Below, piece after piece: positions 61,390 through 64,000 of a stretch of DNA of 64,000 bases. This stretch comes from Methylovirgula sp963708155 (GTDB lineage: Bacteria; Pseudomonadota; Alphaproteobacteria; Rhizobiales; Beijerinckiaceae). Numbering within the stretch: position 1 is the first letter of the stretch; the number at the start of each line of letters is the position of its first letter. The notes under the pieces are model-generated. The model was not told where the DNA came from, did not search any database, and worked only from the letters and a program-made list of their open reading frames with translations. The stretch lies in assembly GCA_963708155.1 (NCBI GenBank), contig OY970183.1:1116001-1180000 (forward strand), read 5' to 3'. A program made the position numbers and the translations under genes.

Positions 61390-62520
61390 AGAAAGGCGCA
61401 TTATTCCGCGACTCGCTCAATACCCGCCTTAGAGACGCGAACCTCGGGGGGCTGCTCCGATCGGATGATTGCGTCAGCCCACCCAATCGGACGATCGGCG
61501 ACCTAAATATCTCGTCTTTGAGAACCTCAATGAGATTGGGATATTCAGGATGGAGCAGATCCCGAATCTTTGCTTTTTTGAACCCATCTTCGTTCATTCC
61601 GATTGCGACCAGTAGTCGATTGGAATGAACTCGACCGCATTGATCCCAAGCTCTTGGGCAAGCCGTATGAATGCAGGCATCTCGCGATAGTTGCGAGCTT
61701 GGACAACAAATAGGAGATCGATTTCCTTGAAACCTTTCGAGAGTCGCGCTTGCTTACAAGAAAGTGAATATTTTTCATCAGCCGCCCGAAATCGCCACCC
61801 CGCCTGACATAAGCGTAAGTTTCCGGCGTCGCCGCATCTATCGAGATTTGAACCTTTGCGACTCGGTTTTCGAGATGCAGGTCATTCCATGCCTTCTCGT
61901 CGAAGAGCACTCCGTTTGTATGGAAAGCAAGTTTTAGCGACGTGAATTCTTTAGTGAGGCGAATAATTTCCCGTAGTGATTGCTCGCAAACGGATCCGCG
62001 TCCCTGCTTGAAAGTCCAGACCTGCGTATCGCTTCAGCAGCGGGAGAATGAAACATGTCTCGAATTGCGTCGAGCTGTTCCTGCACTAGCTTCTTTAGCG
62101 ATAATCAGCTCATTGCAGCACGACGGGCAGGTCAGATTGCAAGATGCGTCGTAGCAAAGCTTGACTGAAACTGGTCCCCTCGTTGCAAGCGGTTCTGCGA
62201 TTGTCAATCACGTCGGTAATAAACTGCGCCTGTCCAACGAGACGCTTGGCCTCTTCGAAAGTTGGCAAGCTGTTATCGGAATTCTCGACATTTCTGCTTA
62301 TCACACTCGCTATAGGTCCATCGAAGATACCCCTCCTAAAGGATTGGGCTATCGCGCTGATCCAGACTTCCTCAACAATGTTCTCGAAAATGTTTCCGAT
62401 TGCCTTGCCGTTTGTCCAAGCAAGCAGCAAAGTAAGTCCCCCCGCCGGAGTTAGTCCATAATAGGTCTGACGGCCCGTCACAAAATCGATTGCTTAGCTC
62501 GCCCGTCGGAGCACACGCTA
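61390..62520 (-). pseudogene. Radical SAM/SPASM protein, frame broken at several points
   Basis: Pieces of one gene are visible in three frames. The N-terminal part has a SPASM-like region (WTNGKAIGNIFENIVEEVW, then in the next frame SECDKQKC). The middle has the radical SAM cluster motif CNLTCPSC (CxxxCxxC). The C-terminal part has DEKAWNDLHLENRVAKVQIS, DAATPETYAYVRRGG and NAVEFIPIDYW, then HPEYPNLIEVLKDEIFRSPI. At least four base errors or mutations are needed. It may be a sequencing artefact or a true pseudogene. The substrate is unknown; similar genes sit in polysaccharide clusters. Confidence 0.65.
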
Positions 62521-64000
62521 GCATCTTCACCTGCAGCGCCGCGAAGAATGCCTCGCGGGCCTTCGCCTCATTGAAGCGGGTATCGATGACACCTCGCCCG
62601 GCCTCGGCCAGCGAGAGAAGCAGCGCCTCGTCCTTGTAGAGACGCACGACATGCGCCGCGATCTCCGCAGGCGTATTTCCAACGAGGACTTCGACGCCGG
62701 GCTTGAGGCCGATGCCCTCGCTCCCGATCGGCGTCGTGACGACCGGTACGCCCTGTTCAAGGCTGGAGACGATCTTGCCCTTGACGCCGGCGCCATAACG
62801 CAGCGGGCTGACCGACATGCGGGCCCGCGCGTAATAGGGCTCGAGATCCGGCACGTAGCCGATAACCTCCACGCGGTCGCGTGCAAGTTCCTTGACTTCC
62901 GGCGGCGGCCTGCTGCCGATCAGCATGACGCGCGCGTCGGGAATTTGTTCCCAGACGAGCGGCATGACCTCCCCAACCAGCACTTTCGCCGCGTCGACAT
63001 TCGGCACATGCGCATAACCGCCGACAAAGATGATCTCTTTGCGAAGGGGCAGCGGTATCGATTCGGCTGACGGCTTGGCCACGCTCTTGTAGAAATAGGG
63101 CGGCAACACGCGCACCTCCGCGCCGGGCACAAGCGTGGCGATGATCTCCGCCTCCTCCGCGCTTGGCGTCGTGACGCAATCGACCGATTTGAAGATCTTG
63201 ATCTCGATCGGCTTCAGCCTTTTGCTCTCCGACAGAGCCCAGGCATCGCCTTCGATCTCATAGCGCCGTTGCTCGCGCAGATAGTGGAGATCGTGCGTGT
63301 AATAGAGAAGGCGCGCATTCGTCTTCTTGCGGATATGTTTGATGTAATCGGGCGCGACATCCGGGCGCGCAACCCAGACGAAATCGATGAACCGCCCGGC
63401 GCGATCGAGCCAGGCCGGGAAACTCACCTCGCCATAGATGACTTCGACGCCGGCCTGTTGCAGCTCTCGCGTATAGGGCTGCGTCGCTTCCCGAGCGTGC
63501 GGCCAGTAGATGACCTTGAAGCCGCTCTCCGGCGAGGAGGTGAATATATTGCGTCGTCGTCAGCGCGCCGGCGTGCTTGTCATATTCCGGCACTGCGTCG
63601 TCAATGATGAGGATGGTTCCATATTTGGCAGGACGGGCGCGGGCGCGAAATATGTCGGCCTCTCCCTCGGCCTGGGTCAGCAGACGCTGGGCCCATTTCT
63701 CGACAAAGCGGCCGTGATTGACGAAGGATTGCCGGTCGCGAACCTCGATACCGTAGGAAGCGCTGCCCAGATGGTAGACCTCGCTCGCCGGCTGATAGAG
63801 GACGCGATAGCCCTTGTCCTGCAAGGCAAAGGCGAGATCGAACTCCTCGTAAAATGCGGGCGCATACCGATCATCGAAGCCGCCGACCTCCTCGAACGCC
63901 GTGCGGCGGATAAGCATGGAGGCGCCGATGATGCAATCGACCTCGCGGACGAAATTCAATTCCGGCAGGCTGGCGTCCAATCCACGCCCGTAGGGATAGC
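62520..64000 (-). CDS. Fused glycosyltransferase (GT2 then GT4 domain), partial
   Basis: The window ends inside this gene; the N terminus is missing. Seen first is the end of a GT2 domain: NFVREVDCIIGASMLIRRTA, GGFDDRYAPAFYEEFDLAFA and YQPASEVYHLGSASYG. A link follows (ILIIDDAVPEYDKHAGALTT), then a GT4-type C-terminal domain with KEIIFVGGYAHVPNVDAA, DARVMLIGS and SPLRYGAGVKGKIVSSLEQG. One extra base near 63545 breaks the frame (FTSSPESGFKVIYWPHA follows). Sugar donor unknown. Likely surface-polysaccharide synthesis. Confidence 0.8.

Overview
The window looks like a 64 kb piece of a high-GC alphaproteobacterial chromosome, most likely Hyphomicrobiales (Rhizobiales), possibly near Beijerinckiaceae. 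The clues are a two-piece (permuted) tmRNA with tag ANDNYAPVAVAA beside an alpha-type sspB followed by DUF4169 and ribbon-helix-helix genes, a short hisZ-hisG pair, a CIRCE-controlled groESL operon, and the gene block folA-hflK-hflC-degP. The genus is inference. There is no rRNA, CRISPR array or prophage.

Layout. 1-9.4 kb: the end of an FdhF/YdeP-type molybdoenzyme, glycosyltransferases (two GT2, one GT10 fucosyltransferase-like), an MFS exporter, bluB, a haem-binding periplasmic protein behind an FNR/FixK-like box, and a TetR gene. 9.6-14.1 kb: an RND efflux adaptor and pump. 14.4-19.2 kb: a membrane protein and a very long gene read as PPi-type PEP carboxykinase. 19.5-24.9 kb: lytic transglycosylase, tRNA-Gln, a feruloyl-CoA synthetase-like gene, hisZ and hisG. 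24.9-35.7 kb: a BacA/Rv1819c-like ABC transporter, an IHF-like gene, groESL, degP, hflC, hflK, folA, an acetyltransferase and a catalase-like peroxidase.

35.9-43.9 kb is a vitamin B12/cobalt locus. Two nearly identical cobalamin riboswitches lie 4.7 kb apart. The first leads into a btuB-like TonB receptor, the second into a NiCoT cobalt/nickel permease. CobF follows on the other strand. The receptor gene is split by a complete 2,228 bp IS1595-type element with perfect 8 bp target duplications, 23 bp inverted repeats and three passenger genes. Removing the element and one duplication restores an open frame of 653 codons. With bluB at 4.5 kb, B12 synthesis and uptake is the main functional theme of the window.

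43.9-57.6 kb: thyA, a CPBP protease, tmRNA and sspB (tag and tag-adaptor side by side), a giant AsmA-type protein, an SDR, ilvC-ilvN-ilvB behind a possible attenuator, a sulfotransferase, and an ArsR/AHSA1 pair. 57.7-64 kb: a dehalogenase, then hddA, gmhA and a fused hddC-gmhB gene that together encode a full GDP-D-glycero-D-manno-heptose pathway. A radical SAM gene and a fused glycosyltransferase run off the window end. This end is probably a surface-polysaccharide locus.

A warning about the sequence itself: at least ten otherwise well-conserved genes, including hisG, ilvB, ilvN and ilvC, carry frame breaks. Nearly all are explained by one extra base. They are best read as consensus errors, so these genes are annotated as single genes with the break positions given.
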